Both the position numbers and the translations under genes were made by a program. Under the pieces are notes generated by a model. It saw only the letters and a program-made list of their open reading frames with translations. It did not search any database and was not told the DNA's origin. This document shows positions 13,201 to 21,626 of a stretch of DNA of 64,000 nt, piece after piece (the first letter of the stretch is position 1; each line of letters starts with the position of its first letter). Source of the stretch: Nonomuraea gerenzanensis (GTDB taxonomy: Bacteria; Actinomycetota; Actinomycetes; Streptosporangiales; Streptosporangiaceae); the NCBI RefSeq assembly GCF_020215645.1, contig NZ_CP084058.1:1-64000 (forward strand). Reading direction: 5' to 3'.

Positions 13201-14343
13201 TCACGTCTTGAAGATTGTGTCCATCACGACCGCCCCTCCTTGTAGTACCGGCCGAATCTGCTTGCGGTAGACCAGCTCTGTGACGGCCGTACTGCTGTGA
13301 CCTACCAAGCGAGAAATCTCTTCCAACGGCGTCCCGTTGTCGGAAAGCAGAGAGACGAAGCTGTGCCTCAGCTCTCGCGGGGTCCACTCCGAGGGGTCCA
13401 AGCTTGTGTACTTGATTACACGCCGGAACGCTCGCCGTACGTTGGCCGCGTCCAGTTCGGTTCCGGCGGTGGAGGCGAACACCAAGCCATGCTCTGACCA
13501 GGCGTCGCCTTGCTCCTTCTGCTGAGCTGCCCGTTGTTCGATCAGCGCGTCTACGCACCGCTTAGGGAGGGCGAGGGTGCGCCGTGACTTGCGGGTCTTG
13601 GTGTCTCCCCCGCTTCGCACGGAGCGCCACACGGCGACGTACGGCGGTATCGGCGGGGTGCCGTCGAGATTGCCCTCCAGGTCCACGTGATCCCAGCGCA
13701 GTGCGCGGAGTTCCTCGGTGCGTGCGCCGGTGAGCAGGGAGACCACGATGTAGGCGTACAGGTTCTTGCCCTCGGCGGCCTTCAGCACCTCTTCTGCCTG
13801 GGCCATTGTGAGCGCCTTGGACGGGCGTCCTTCCTTGCCCTGGGGCACTCGACACAGCTCGACCACGTTCCGCCGGACCTTGTCGCGCGCCATGGCACGC
13901 TTGATGATCCGATTCAGACAGGAATGGAGCCGCGCCACGGTACTCGTGCTGTGTGTCTTGGCCTTGCTGGCCAACCACTTGTCCACATCCTGTGCATTGA
14001 GGTCGCGGAGCTTCCGCTTGCCCAGCGCGGGGATGATGTGCGTCTTGACCAGGATGGTGTTCGTCGCGACGGTGCTTGGGTCCAACCCGCTGAGCCCGTA
14101 GGCCAGCCAGTCGGTCGCTGCTTGAGCGACGGTCGACTCCCCTGGCGCGATGGTCAGCCCGTCTTCATAGTCCCTGAGCACCTCCTTGAGCTTGTTCTTG
14201 GCTTCGGTCTTGGTCTTGCCGCTGCCTCGTTTCACGATGCGCTTGCCGCTGGGGTCATAGCCGAGGCTGGCGGTGGCGATCCAGCGTTGGCGCTTGTCGT
14301 CCCAGTGGAGGCCGCCGTCTCCTCTGCTGCGTCGCTTGGTCAT
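13201..14343 (-). CDS. int: Tyrosine recombinase (AICE integrase)
   Basis: The integrase recombines attP with attB in tRNA-Ile. The 380-aa protein has an AP2-like arm-binding N-terminus, a core-binding domain (about 70-165), and a catalytic domain with Arg208 (TGARTEELRALRW), Arg326 in TPRELRHSF, His349 (LVGHSS) and nucleophile Tyr359 (TELVYRKQ). The first His of the usual H-x-x-R motif is Arg323 here, which I believe is common in AICE integrases. ATG 14343 overlaps the excisionase stop (ATGA), so the two are coupled. The gene lies next to attL as expected. Confidence 0.95.
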   Translation of the reverse strand: MTKRRSRGDGGLHWDDKRQRWIATASLGYDPSGKRIVKRGSGKTKTEAKNKLKEVLRDYEDGLTIAPGESTVAQAATDWLAYGLSGLDPSTVATNTILVKTHIIPALGKRKLRDLNAQDVDKWLASKAKTHSTSTVARLHSCLNRIIKRAMARDKVRRNVVELCRVPQGKEGRPSKALTMAQAEEVLKAAEGKNLYAYIVVSLLTGARTEELRALRWDHVDLEGNLDGTPPIPPYVAVWRSVRSGGDTKTRKSRRTLALPKRCVDALIEQRAAQQKEQGDAWSEHGLVFASTAGTELDAANVRRAFRRVIKYTSLDPSEWTPRELRHSFVSLLSDNGTPLEEISRLVGHSSTAVTELVYRKQIRPVLQGGAVVMDTIFKT

Positions 14344-14564
14344 CAGGCTGCTTCCTCTGCTTCCTTCTCCAGGAGGGCGATGTAGGCGCGAATGGCGCTG
14401 GCGGTGATGAGGCGGGCGCGGCCTTGCTTGACGGAGCGCAGGCGGCCGGTGCGGATCTGGTCGTAGATGACGGTTCGGCTCATGCGGAGGAGGCGCATGG
14501 CGTCGGTGACGCGGTAGAGCTGGGTGTCGGTGAGCCGAACGCTGTCCGGCGTTGAGGTGGTCAC
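14343..14564 (-). CDS. xis: Excisionase / small HTH protein
   Basis: The 73-aa protein has a MerR-like helix-turn-helix of the excisionase type (LYRVTDAMRLLRMSRTVIYDQIRTGRLRSVKQGRARLI), ending in an acidic helix. It probably binds att arms and directs the integrase toward excision. It overlaps its neighbours on both sides by ATGA junctions, so expression is tied to the replication genes and the integrase. Confidence 0.85.
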   Translation of the reverse strand: MTTSTPDSVRLTDTQLYRVTDAMRLLRMSRTVIYDQIRTGRLRSVKQGRARLITASAIRAYIALLEKEAEEAA

Positions 14565-15693
14565 TGGTGGGTCTCCTCATCGGTGGGGACAGCGGGGACA
14601 GGCAGCAGGGCCGGTTGTCCCTCATGGACGTGGGCGTTGGTGCTGGTGGTGATGTGGGCTGGGACGGTAGGGACGCTGGGGACGCCTGCCGGGGACTCTG
14701 CCCCGGGGAGGCGGTAGTGGCCGGTGGCGTTGACGCAGAGCTGGCCGTCAGCGTTCATGCGCTGGCAGGTCTTGCGGACGTTCTCGTGGGACAGGCCGGT
14801 GGCGTCCGCGATGGCCTTGGGTGTGCTGTTGGGGTTGGCGCGGACGTGGCGGGCGATGGCCGCTCTGGTATCGGAGAGGGCGTGGTCTTCGGGTGGGCCG
14901 TCCAGGAGGTGCCAGAGGCCAGCGGCGGGTTGGAAGGCCATGGCGTATTCGGCTTCTTCGACGTCGCGGCCGGTGACGTGCAGGACGCCGTCAGCGGTGC
15001 CTCTGGCGCGTTTGAGGACGAGGGTGGCGTCTGCGGCTCCGGCCAGGCCGTTGGTGCCGGAGACTTCGCTCAGGAAGTCTTCTGAGGCCATCTTGCGGAC
15101 GTGGTGGATCAGGACGACGGCGACGCCGTAGGTGTCGGCCAGGCGCTTGGCGCGGCTCATAGCGGCGTAGTCGGCGTCGTAGGCGGACAGGCCGGGTGGT
15201 GTGGTGCCTCGGATCTTGGCGAAGACGTCGATGACGACGAGGCGGGCGTTGGTGTTGCGGTCGAGCCAGCGGGCGATGGCCTCTTCCCCGCCTGCGGGCA
15301 GGTCGGGCAGGTGGTGGCGAGCGTGAGGTCGCGTGGGGCGGGCTGGCCGCTGAGGATCTTGCCCATGCGGTTCTGCAGGCGGCGGGCGGTGTCTTCCAGG
15401 GCGAGGTAGAGGACGGGGCCGGGTTCGAGTTCGATGGCTTCCAGCGCCTTGGCACCGCTGGCCACGGCGATGCCGAGGCCGAGGCTGAGCCAGGACTTGC
15501 CGACCTTGGGCGGGCCTGCCAGGAGGCTGAGTCCTTCGGCGATGATGCCGGGGACGGCCCAGCGGGGCTCCGGGAAGGTCATGGCCATCAGTTCGTCGGC
15601 GGTCCAGGAGGTACGGAACGGCACGGGCTGGCCTGGCGCTTGGACGGCATCACCGTTGACCAGGCGAAGGTGGGTGCTGCGGTCGTTGGTCAT
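14561..15693 (-). pseudogene. RecA-fold AAA ATPase (RepA-like helicase), frameshifted
   Basis: The 5' part from ATG 15693 encodes a KaiC/RecA-like ATPase with Walker A GPPKVGKS (60-67) and reads into LATTCP; the family-like continuation LPAGGEEAIARWLDRNTNARLVVIDVFAK lies in the -1 frame. One missing base near 15305-15309 (TGCCCGA on the coding strand) would explain this. The rejoined product is about 377 aa, with Walker B LVVIDVF and a C-terminal winged helix (AIARHVRANPNSTPKAIADATG). Such ATPases accompany prim-pol in AICEs and probably unwind the origin. It may be a true frameshift, a sequencing error or, less likely, programmed -1 frameshifting. Downstream codons remain open, so decay is recent at most. 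Confidence 0.85.
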
Positions 15694-16586
15694 GCGGCCA
15701 CCGTTCGGGGCCGGCGGGCTCCGGCGCGCAGGCCGGAGGCGATGGTGCGCTGGGCCTCGCGGTAGGGCTGGCCGATCTGCGTGGCTGCCTCCGTGAGCCA
15801 CGTAGTGACGGCGGCGGCGTGCAACTCGCCTCCGGCGACGAGCTGGCCGAGCGCGACGGACGCGAGGTAGAGCGCGTTGTTGTGGCCGTGGGGTGGTGAG
15901 CTGGCCACCCGTTGCAGCTCACCGAGGACGGCGGCGCGGATGTACGCGCCGTGGCGGTCGGATACGAGGGGCACGGTGATGGGCTTCTGTGGTGGCAGTG
16001 GGGCCGGGCGTAGTCGCTCCACTAGCCAGACCGGGAGTGGTGTTGGTGGGATGGGGTGCAGGACCTTGTAGGTGCCGCTGCCGTGTTCGTCGGTGACGTG
16101 GCTGCCGGGGCCGACGACGTAGCCGCCGTTCGCGCGGGTGTCGATCAGCCAGCCGAGGCCGCCGTTGCCACCTTGGGTGTTCGTCAGGGTGACTCCATTG
16201 GGTGCGGTGAAGTACAGGTGCAGGCCGCCGCGTCGGGTGCGGACCTGGAAGGTCTCCAGCGGGAGTGGTTGTCCGGCCTGGTCACAGAGGGCGGCGAGGA
16301 CGTCTGCGCCGTCTCGGATGCCGGGGCGGTTCCACTGCGGTGGTGGTTGCTCATCGGGCTTGGGCTGGTCCAGGTCGATGACGACGAGGTTGGACGGGCC
16401 GGTGGCGATGCCGAGGTTGTATGGACGCTGCCAGATGCGGCGGATGGTGGCCGGGTCGGTGGTGGTGCGGTGTTGCCAGTTGGTGAAGCCGCGGGGCGGA
16501 GTCTTGCCGTTCGGCGCGAGCGGGAAGACGTGCCAGCCTCGGGCGGCGGCTGCGAGGGCGTAGCGGGTCAGGTTCGTGATCGGCAT
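15690..16586 (-). CDS. Bifunctional DNA primase/polymerase (prim-pol)
   Basis: Prim-pol enzymes make primers and extend DNA, and they drive replication of RepPP-type AICEs. The 298-aa protein begins MPITNLTRYALAAAARGWHVFPL. It carries the catalytic D71-L-D73, a H123 motif (RTRRGGLHLYF) and D149 in GLGWLIDTRANGGYVVGPGS, followed by a helical domain. ATG 16586 is chosen because homologous sequence begins there; the reading upstream is proline/arginine-rich noise. It overlaps the helicase gene by ATGA and lies 11 bp after a small membrane protein gene. Confidence 0.9.
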   Translation of the reverse strand: MPITNLTRYALAAAARGWHVFPLAPNGKTPPRGFTNWQHRTTTDPATIRRIWQRPYNLGIATGPSNLVVIDLDQPKPDEQPPPQWNRPGIRDGADVLAALCDQAGQPLPLETFQVRTRRGGLHLYFTAPNGVTLTNTQGGNGGLGWLIDTRANGGYVVGPGSHVTDEHGSGTYKVLHPIPPTPLPVWLVERLRPAPLPPQKPITVPLVSDRHGAYIRAAVLGELQRVASSPPHGHNNALYLASVALGQLVAGGELHAAAVTTWLTEAATQIGQPYREAQRTIASGLRAGARRPRTVAA

Positions 16587-16597
16587 GGGTGCTCCAG

Positions 16598-16849
16598 TCA
16601 GCGGGTGGCGTCGCGGTGCAGGGCGCGGAAGTGGTTCCAGAGGTGGCGGCCGATTCGCAGGCGGAGACCGGTGGCGCGGCAGCGGCGGCACTCGTGAGTG
16701 CCGCGTCCGATGCGGTTGGGCTTGCGGCCCTTGCCGTGGCAGGAGCGGCAGCGGCGGAAGGGCCTGATGTAGCACTCGGCGGCGTAACGGACGGTGATGA
16801 ACAGGGTGGTGAAGATCACTGCGATAGCGATGAACAGGGCAGGGTCCAT
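16598..16849 (-). CDS. Small membrane protein with zinc-finger motif
   Basis: The 83-aa product has one N-terminal membrane span (MDPALFIAIAVIFTTLFITV), then a cytoplasmic knuckle CRSCHGKGRK...CRRCRATG resembling a DnaJ-type zinc motif, and a basic tail. Similar small proteins occur beside prim-pol genes in AICEs, but I know no function. It belongs to the minus-strand operon. Confidence 0.75.
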   Translation of the reverse strand: MDPALFIAIAVIFTTLFITVRYAAECYIRPFRRCRSCHGKGRKPNRIGRGTHECRRCRATGLRLRIGRHLWNHFRALHRDATR

Positions 16850-16892
16850 GGGTGGCCTCCTGGGCCGTTTTCGGGTGTCCTCAAGGGAGGGC

Positions 16893-16977
16893 GCTAGCGT
16901 GCTAACGCCCTGGCCAGGGCTTATTTCTGGTGCTAGCGGGGGTGCTAGCGATAGCAGGGTCAGCTGCTAGCGCTAGC
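16893..16977. repeat. Cluster of five GCTAGC palindromes upstream of prim-pol operon
   Basis: GCTAGC occurs at 16893, 16932, 16944, 16966 and 16972, with a variant GCTAAC at 16901, all within 85 bp of noncoding DNA between traB and the small membrane protein gene. Several copies sit in the longer word TGCTAGCG. In AICEs and related plasmids, iterated motifs near traB serve as the transfer locus (clt) bound by TraB, as iterons, or as operators. Which applies here is unknown. Confidence 0.75.
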
Positions 16978-16991
16978 ACCCTCCGGCGGGG

Positions 16992-19181
16992 TTACTCGGT
17001 GCCGGTTCGGCGGTTACGTCCCGCTATGGCGTCGGTGAGGTCGTCCAGGCGGATGCCGCGCCGGGTGACGGCCTTGCCGTCGATGCGGCGGCCGATGCTC
17101 TGGACGGCTACGCCGTGCGGTTTGAGTGCGGTGGTGAGCTGTTCGGAGGCCCAGCCGGTGTAGAAGTCGGGGCGAAGTTCGGCCAGGCGGGTGCACAGGG
17201 TTTCGTTCCAGGCGGCCGTCTCGCCTGCGGGCCAGATTTGGGCGAGGTCGGTGAGCAGGTCGAAGGTGGGCGCGTCGGTGCGGGTCTGGGTGCCTTCCTC
17301 GGGCAGGGTGCCGGCCAAGCCGCGTAGCTGCATGGCGCGGGTCACCACGTGCTTGGCGGCGTCGGTGTCCACCATGAAGGAGCGGCGGGCGGCTGGCTTG
17401 CCGAGGCCGGACAGGATGCCCCAACCGGCCTCTTTGACGGGCTCGAAGATGGTGGCGCGGTAGCCGTTCTTGTACATCGAGGTGCCGAGGATCATGTCGT
17501 TGGCGACCTGGTCGGCGACGCTCATGCAGTAGCGGGTGTTGACGTTGCGGGTGATGCCGGTCGGCAGGCTGTCCTTGTCGGGGATCTGGGTGCCGATCAG
17601 CAGGATCACGCCCAGGGCGCGGCCCAGCTTGATGACCTTCTCCAGGATCTCTCCGGCTTCCTTGCCGTACTTGGGGTGCAGGAACAGCTCTTGGATTTCG
17701 TCGATGGCGACGATCAGCGGGTGCAGGCCGGAGTCCTTGAGCGAGGCGAGTTCCGGGGTGACCTTGTTCTCCGGGGCCTTGCCGAGCTGGGCGAAGTGGG
17801 CGATGCGCTTGGAGCGGTGTTCGCACTCCTTGTAGAGCCAGCGGATCATCCCGGCGCAGCGGGCGATGGTCTCGTCGTCGAAACCGTTGCCGTACTCGGT
17901 GCAGACCGGCTCCAGGACCTTGAAGTCTCCGACGCCCTTGAGTTCGTAGATGCGCAGCTCGGAGCGCGGGTCCAGCGAAGCGGCGAGTACGGCCAGGCGC
18001 AGGGCGAAGGTCTTGCCGGAGCCTGGCTGGCCGCCGACCAGCCAGTTGCGGAACATCAGGGCGGCGTTGATGGTGTCCATGCGGGGCGTGGTGGCGAACG
18101 GGAAGGGCTTGAAGACGTCCACCTTGCCGTCCTTGAGCAGGGGCCAGGCGGGTTGCTTCATCTGGGAGGCGGGTTCGTAGCCGACCCACAGGGCGAGGCG
18201 GCCGGGGTGGCCGTCGCCGGGTTCGGGCCAGACCTGGTCGAGCGGGAGGCGCATGCCGGAGGCCAGCCGGCCACGGCGGGCGACCACGTCGGCGGCCTCC
18301 ACGCCGAAGGGCAAGTCGATGATGGCCAGGTGGCCGGGGCCGTCGCGGTGGATGTCCTGCGGGAAGCTGATGGCGTGCTGGTCCTTGCTGACGGCCTGGT
18401 TGATGCCGGAGATGCCGCAGGACAGCAGCGCGCGGCGGACCAGCTCGGCGGTGAGCTTGCGGTAGCGCGGTCCTTCCGAGACGCGGTCGGTGATGGGCTT
18501 GTCCGTGGGCCTACCGGCGCGGGCCAGCAGCGGCACCACCACGGCGATGGCCAGCAGGCGGCCCCACGTCGGGATGTCGGCGAGTAGGAAGACGAGGAGG
18601 CCGATCAGGGCCGTCACCGCGAGGGCGGCCAGGACCGACCAGCGCCAGCGGGATTGGCGCTGGCGCTGCTTGTCCAGCTTCAGCCAGGTCTCCGGGTCGT
18701 TGCGGTCGGCGGCGTACTGGCGCAGTGCCCAGTTGCCCTCCTCGGCCGTCGCCCAGTGCAGGAGCTTGCCCGTGGCGCGGAAGAAGCCGACCGGGGCGTA
18801 GAGGGTGGCCTTGGCGGCGTACTTGGGTGAGCGGACCGCGTGGTAGCCGAGCACGTACCCGGCGTCCTTGGCGGCCCAGATCAGCATGGAGCGTGTACCG
18901 TTCCAAGACTTCAAGGTCGCGGGGACGATCGGAGCGCGACGTCTGTCAGTGCTGGAGTGGTAGGGCACGTCGTCGTCCGGCGGGTCGACCGGCGGCCCGA
19001 GGACCGTGCCCTCGATCGCGATCGTCTCGCGGTCGAAGAACTCGTCCTCGTCGCGGTCGTCCGCGCGGCGGGCGCGGCGACGAGCCGCGTCCAGCGGGAC
19101 GACCTCGCCACCGGTCTCGGGTGCGGTCGGACCGTCGTTCTCGTCGGGGTGGTCTTCGTGGTCGTGCGGGTGATGAGTCAT
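16992..19181 (-). CDS. traB: TraB/FtsK-SpoIIIE DNA translocase
   Basis: TraB-type hexameric ATPases pump double-stranded DNA between mycelia during actinomycete conjugation. The 729-aa protein has an acidic N-terminus, two membrane spans (about 181-200 and 207-222), Walker A GGQPGSGKT (383-391), Walker B LIVAIDEIQELF, and a C-terminal winged-helix region (QSIGRRIDGKAVTRRGIRLDDL) that may read clt repeats. Its start overlaps the stop of the preceding small gene by ATGA. The GCTAGC repeat cluster follows its 3' end. Confidence 0.95.
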   Translation of the reverse strand: MTHHPHDHEDHPDENDGPTAPETGGEVVPLDAARRRARRADDRDEDEFFDRETIAIEGTVLGPPVDPPDDDVPYHSSTDRRRAPIVPATLKSWNGTRSMLIWAAKDAGYVLGYHAVRSPKYAAKATLYAPVGFFRATGKLLHWATAEEGNWALRQYAADRNDPETWLKLDKQRQRQSRWRWSVLAALAVTALIGLLVFLLADIPTWGRLLAIAVVVPLLARAGRPTDKPITDRVSEGPRYRKLTAELVRRALLSCGISGINQAVSKDQHAISFPQDIHRDGPGHLAIIDLPFGVEAADVVARRGRLASGMRLPLDQVWPEPGDGHPGRLALWVGYEPASQMKQPAWPLLKDGKVDVFKPFPFATTPRMDTINAALMFRNWLVGGQPGSGKTFALRLAVLAASLDPRSELRIYELKGVGDFKVLEPVCTEYGNGFDDETIARCAGMIRWLYKECEHRSKRIAHFAQLGKAPENKVTPELASLKDSGLHPLIVAIDEIQELFLHPKYGKEAGEILEKVIKLGRALGVILLIGTQIPDKDSLPTGITRNVNTRYCMSVADQVANDMILGTSMYKNGYRATIFEPVKEAGWGILSGLGKPAARRSFMVDTDAAKHVVTRAMQLRGLAGTLPEEGTQTRTDAPTFDLLTDLAQIWPAGETAAWNETLCTRLAELRPDFYTGWASEQLTTALKPHGVAVQSIGRRIDGKAVTRRGIRLDDLTDAIAGRNRRTGTE

Positions 19182-19399
19182 GATGTGTGCACCTCGTGTG
19201 CGTAGCTGCGAGCGGGGTTGCGGGGCGCGGCCGGAGTCTTGGCGGATGAGGCCGCGTCCCGTACTGGCTTGTTCAGGGACGATGTGCGGTCGGACCGCGT
19301 GTCGTCCCTGCGGGCGGTTGTGGTGATGTCGGCGGTCGGCCCGTGCGGTCCGACCGGTGAGGGATCGCCGGTCGAAGGGCGGGCGAAGGTAAGAGCCAT
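19178..19399 (-). CDS. Small hypothetical protein in transfer operon
   Basis: The 73-aa product is Thr/Arg/Pro-rich (MALTFARPSTGDPSPVGPHG), without membrane spans or recognisable domain, and is probably disordered. It is supported mainly by its TGATG overlap with the upstream gene and ATGA overlap with traB, which imply translational coupling. Confidence 0.55.
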   Translation of the reverse strand: MALTFARPSTGDPSPVGPHGPTADITTTARRDDTRSDRTSSLNKPVRDAASSAKTPAAPRNPARSYAHEVHTS

Positions 19400-20436
19400 C
19401 AAGCCGCCTCCTGCTCCGTGTTCTCGGCGGTCGGACCGGTCTCGGTCCGCAGGCGGGCGAGCAGCGCTCCCGCGCGGTCGGTGGAGATGGACTGGCCGGT
19501 CTGGCGGATGGCGTAGCGGAGCCGGTCCCGCGTCAGCGTGACGCCTCGGGCGTCGTGGTCGGCGGCGACCTGCCAGCCCAGCGGCATGAGGTCGTCCACC
19601 TCGGACGGGGCGATGGCAGGACGGGTGGTCTTGCGCGACTTACGGGGTGACGGCTTGCGGGCGGGTGCGGCGGTCAGGGCAGGACGCTGGGGAGCCGGAG
19701 GCGGCACGAGTCGTACCGGTTCGGTCCGGGCCGGCGCGAGTTCGCCGAGCTTGTACAGGGCGCGCTCGCGTCGGCTGGCCCTGAACTGCCACAGGCGGCC
19801 GTACCGGTCCTGAAGGTCGGTCTTGGCCAGGATCCGCTCACGCTCGCGGTTCAGAGCTTCGGGGTACGAGCGCACCTCCCAGAGCACCATGCGCCGCCAC
19901 AGGGCGAACGTCGGGACCGGGGACAGCAGCCAGCGCGAGATGCGGATGCTGTCGAGGCGGCGGGACGGGTGGGCCAGGTTGGCGCGCTTGCGGACGGCGT
20001 GGGTGCCGATCTCGACGGCCACCACCCACAGGCCGGGCAGGATCGCATGGGAGACGACGGCGAACCAGTTCGGCCCGCCGGGTGCGGTGGCGTAGGCGGC
20101 GACGTTCAGGTAGACGGTGACGGCGGTGAGCGTCCAGGGGATGAATCGCAGCCAGCGCACCCGCATGTTGAGGCGGGCCAGGACGATGTCCAGGGCGGAG
20201 AACACGCCGATGCCGAGGTCTACCCCGAGGGGCAGCAGGAAGGCGAGCGGTCCGAACGTGGGCTTGGCCGCGTCCATGACGGTGGCGAAGGAGATGACGA
20301 ACCCGATCAGCCCCAGCACGCCGACAGCGGCGGCGGTGACCGAGATCAGGGTCTGCTCTCCTTCCGACAGCGGGCGCGGGCCGGGCTGGTCGTTCATGGT
20401 GATGGCTCCGTTCGGTGAAGTGGCGGGACTGTTCAT
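19399..20436 (-). CDS. DUF2637 / SpdB-like membrane protein
   Basis: DUF2637 proteins occur in AICEs and streptomycete plasmids, where Spd proteins help spread the transferred DNA through mycelium. The 345-aa product has four membrane spans in residues about 25-150 (ISVTAAAVGVLGLIGFVISF, FLLPLGVDLGIGVFSALDIV and others), then a basic cytoplasmic part and a C-terminal winged-helix-like segment (GVTLTRDRLRYAIRQTGQSISTDRAGALLARL). Start ATG 20436 overlaps the preceding stop (ATGA); a second Met at 20397 is possible. Confidence 0.85.
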   Translation of the reverse strand: MNSPATSPNGAITMNDQPGPRPLSEGEQTLISVTAAAVGVLGLIGFVISFATVMDAAKPTFGPLAFLLPLGVDLGIGVFSALDIVLARLNMRVRWLRFIPWTLTAVTVYLNVAAYATAPGGPNWFAVVSHAILPGLWVVAVEIGTHAVRKRANLAHPSRRLDSIRISRWLLSPVPTFALWRRMVLWEVRSYPEALNRERERILAKTDLQDRYGRLWQFRASRRERALYKLGELAPARTEPVRLVPPPAPQRPALTAAPARKPSPRKSRKTTRPAIAPSEVDDLMPLGWQVAADHDARGVTLTRDRLRYAIRQTGQSISTDRAGALLARLRTETGPTAENTEQEAA

Positions 20437-20657
20437 CGGCCCCACCGCCGTCCCCAGCAGCGCGGGCAGCCAGGCTTGCTGCACCAGTTCCGAGGGGAGG
20501 CGGCCCAGCCTCGGGCGACGACTTCGAGAGAGCCGCCCTGGCGGACGGTGGCGCGGGAGACCTGCCAGAGCCGGTAACGCTCCTGGCCCATGCGCACCAG
20601 CTCGATGCAGAGGCCGCCGACGAGGAAGACGAGGATGTAGGAGAGGACTGTGATCAT
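20433..20657 (-). CDS. Small single-span membrane protein
   Basis: The 74-aa product starts MITVLSYILVFLVGGLCIEL, one membrane span, followed by a basic tail with CSKPGCPRC near the end. It is a Spd-like small membrane protein by context. ATG 20657 falls just after the stop of the next upstream gene. Confidence 0.7.
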   Translation of the reverse strand: MITVLSYILVFLVGGLCIELVRMGQERYRLWQVSRATVRQGGSLEVVARGWAASPRNWCSKPGCPRCWGRRWGR

Positions 20658-20659
20658 GG

Positions 20660-20824
20660 CTAGCTCCACTTGCGGTTCTTGAACTGCTGGGCGGACTGCT
20701 TGTGACGCTTGATCGCCTCCGGGTCAGAGAAGCGATCCAGGTGCGGGTTGGCCTTGCGGGCGTTCTCCTGGAGCTGCGCCCACTGCCAGTCGGTGATGGT
20801 GTTCGGAGGCTGGTCGTGAGACAT
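20660..20824 (-). CDS. Small hypothetical protein
   Basis: The 54-aa product (MSHDQPPNTITDWQWAQLQE) is hydrophilic and helical, with a basic C-terminus ending in QQFKNRKWS. I recognise no domain. Its support is the packed operon: 15 bp after the cysteine-rich gene and directly followed by the small membrane gene. Confidence 0.65.
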   Translation of the reverse strand: MSHDQPPNTITDWQWAQLQENARKANPHLDRFSDPEAIKRHKQSAQQFKNRKWS

Positions 20825-20838
20825 GGGCTGATCTCCGT

Positions 20839-21000
20839 TCAGTGGCCGGAGCGGACGAGCATGCGGCAGACGCGGCAACCGGGCTGGCAGCGAGCGCCAT
20901 GGATGACGCAGCGCTGGGCCGGACGGCCACCGCCGCAGCGGCAGCCGAACGGGCTGCGGGTCCGCTTGCCGCACTCGCAGCACTGGAAGCGGGCGGCCAT
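20839..21000 (-). CDS. Cysteine-rich mini-protein (putative zinc knuckle)
   Basis: A 53-aa frame starts at ATG 21000, immediately after the WhiB-like stop at 21001. It has nine cysteines in short motifs (CCEC, CRCGGG, CQPGCRVC) and many Arg residues, which suggests a zinc-bound, nucleic-acid-binding mini-protein. Its exact abutment to the gene upstream and the cysteine pattern make it a likely real gene. Function is unknown. Confidence 0.65.
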   Translation of the reverse strand: MAARFQCCECGKRTRSPFGCRCGGGRPAQRCVIHGARCQPGCRVCRMLVRSGH

Positions 21001-21318
21001 CTACGCCACCTCGTTCGCGCGGCGGTCGGGAAGGAAGATGAGGAGCGGGCGTACGTCTCGCAGTTCTTCTGCGGTGTAGCCCGCCCAGACGCCCTCCTCC
21101 GGGTCGAGCGCCATGGCGTAGGACAGGCAGGCGGCGCGGGCCGGGCAGCGCGTCTGGCAGATGGCTTTGGCCGTCGCCTCCCGGGTCCAGCGCTCTTCGT
21201 CGGTCTCGATGTCGGGACCGGTGAAGAGGACGGCCATGGTGGAGTCGCACGCCGGTTCGGCGTTGATGAGGTCGTCCAGGAGATCGGAGACCTCGTCGTT
21301 CTCGTACTCGTTGTTCAC
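21001..21318 (-). CDS. WhiB-like iron-sulfur protein
   Basis: The 105-aa product has the WhiB signature: four cysteines (C24, C54, C58, C64) and the turn GVWAG (76-80), followed by a short acidic/basic tail. WhiB proteins bind a [4Fe-4S] cluster and modulate sigma-factor-dependent transcription. The central pair is C-x3-C, where most WhiB proteins have C-x2-C. GTG 21318 overlaps the upstream stop (GTGA). It may regulate the transfer operon or host genes. Confidence 0.85.
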   Translation of the reverse strand: MNNEYENDEVSDLLDDLINAEPACDSTMAVLFTGPDIETDEERWTREATAKAICQTRCPARAACLSYAMALDPEEGVWAGYTAEELRDVRPLLIFLPDRRANEVA

Positions 21319-21506
21319 AGGTCCACCCCCAGCGCGCGGAGGGCCTGGACGAGAACGAGGCGGATGCAGGTGGGGCAGATCGGCGGCGACGGCGGCTCGA
21401 CGTCCGGCGCGGACTCCTCCACGCCATCGCACATGAGACAGAACCACTGGACGGGCTCGGCGAGATCGTCAGGGACGATCCGCATGGTCTTGGACCCGTA
21501 GGTCAT
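21315..21506 (-). CDS. Small two-CxxC zinc protein, first gene of transfer operon
   Basis: The 63-aa product carries C23-x2-C26 and C44-x2-C47, a simple zinc ribbon, then a hydrophobic helix. ATG 21506 is supported by AGAGAGG upstream and by the GTGA overlap with the WhiB gene. It is the first gene of the long minus-strand operon, about 120 bp from the operator-like repeats shared with the divergent GntR gene. Confidence 0.7.
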   Translation of the reverse strand: MTYGSKTMRIVPDDLAEPVQWFCLMCDGVEESAPDVEPPSPPICPTCIRLVLVQALRALGVDL

Positions 21507-21626
21507 GATGAGTACACCTCTCTTGAAGGGGCGCCGGGGTGCGGGACTGGTTTGGCGACTAGGGACCGCATCCCGGCTTCTTCGTTGTTTGGCCTGGTCA
21601 GCTGGGCTGATCATGCCCTGGTGCGT

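Noticed and set aside
16893..16977. CRISPR-like or transposon terminal repeats
   Set aside because: Short palindromes without regular spacing or a transposase; better explained as a binding array.
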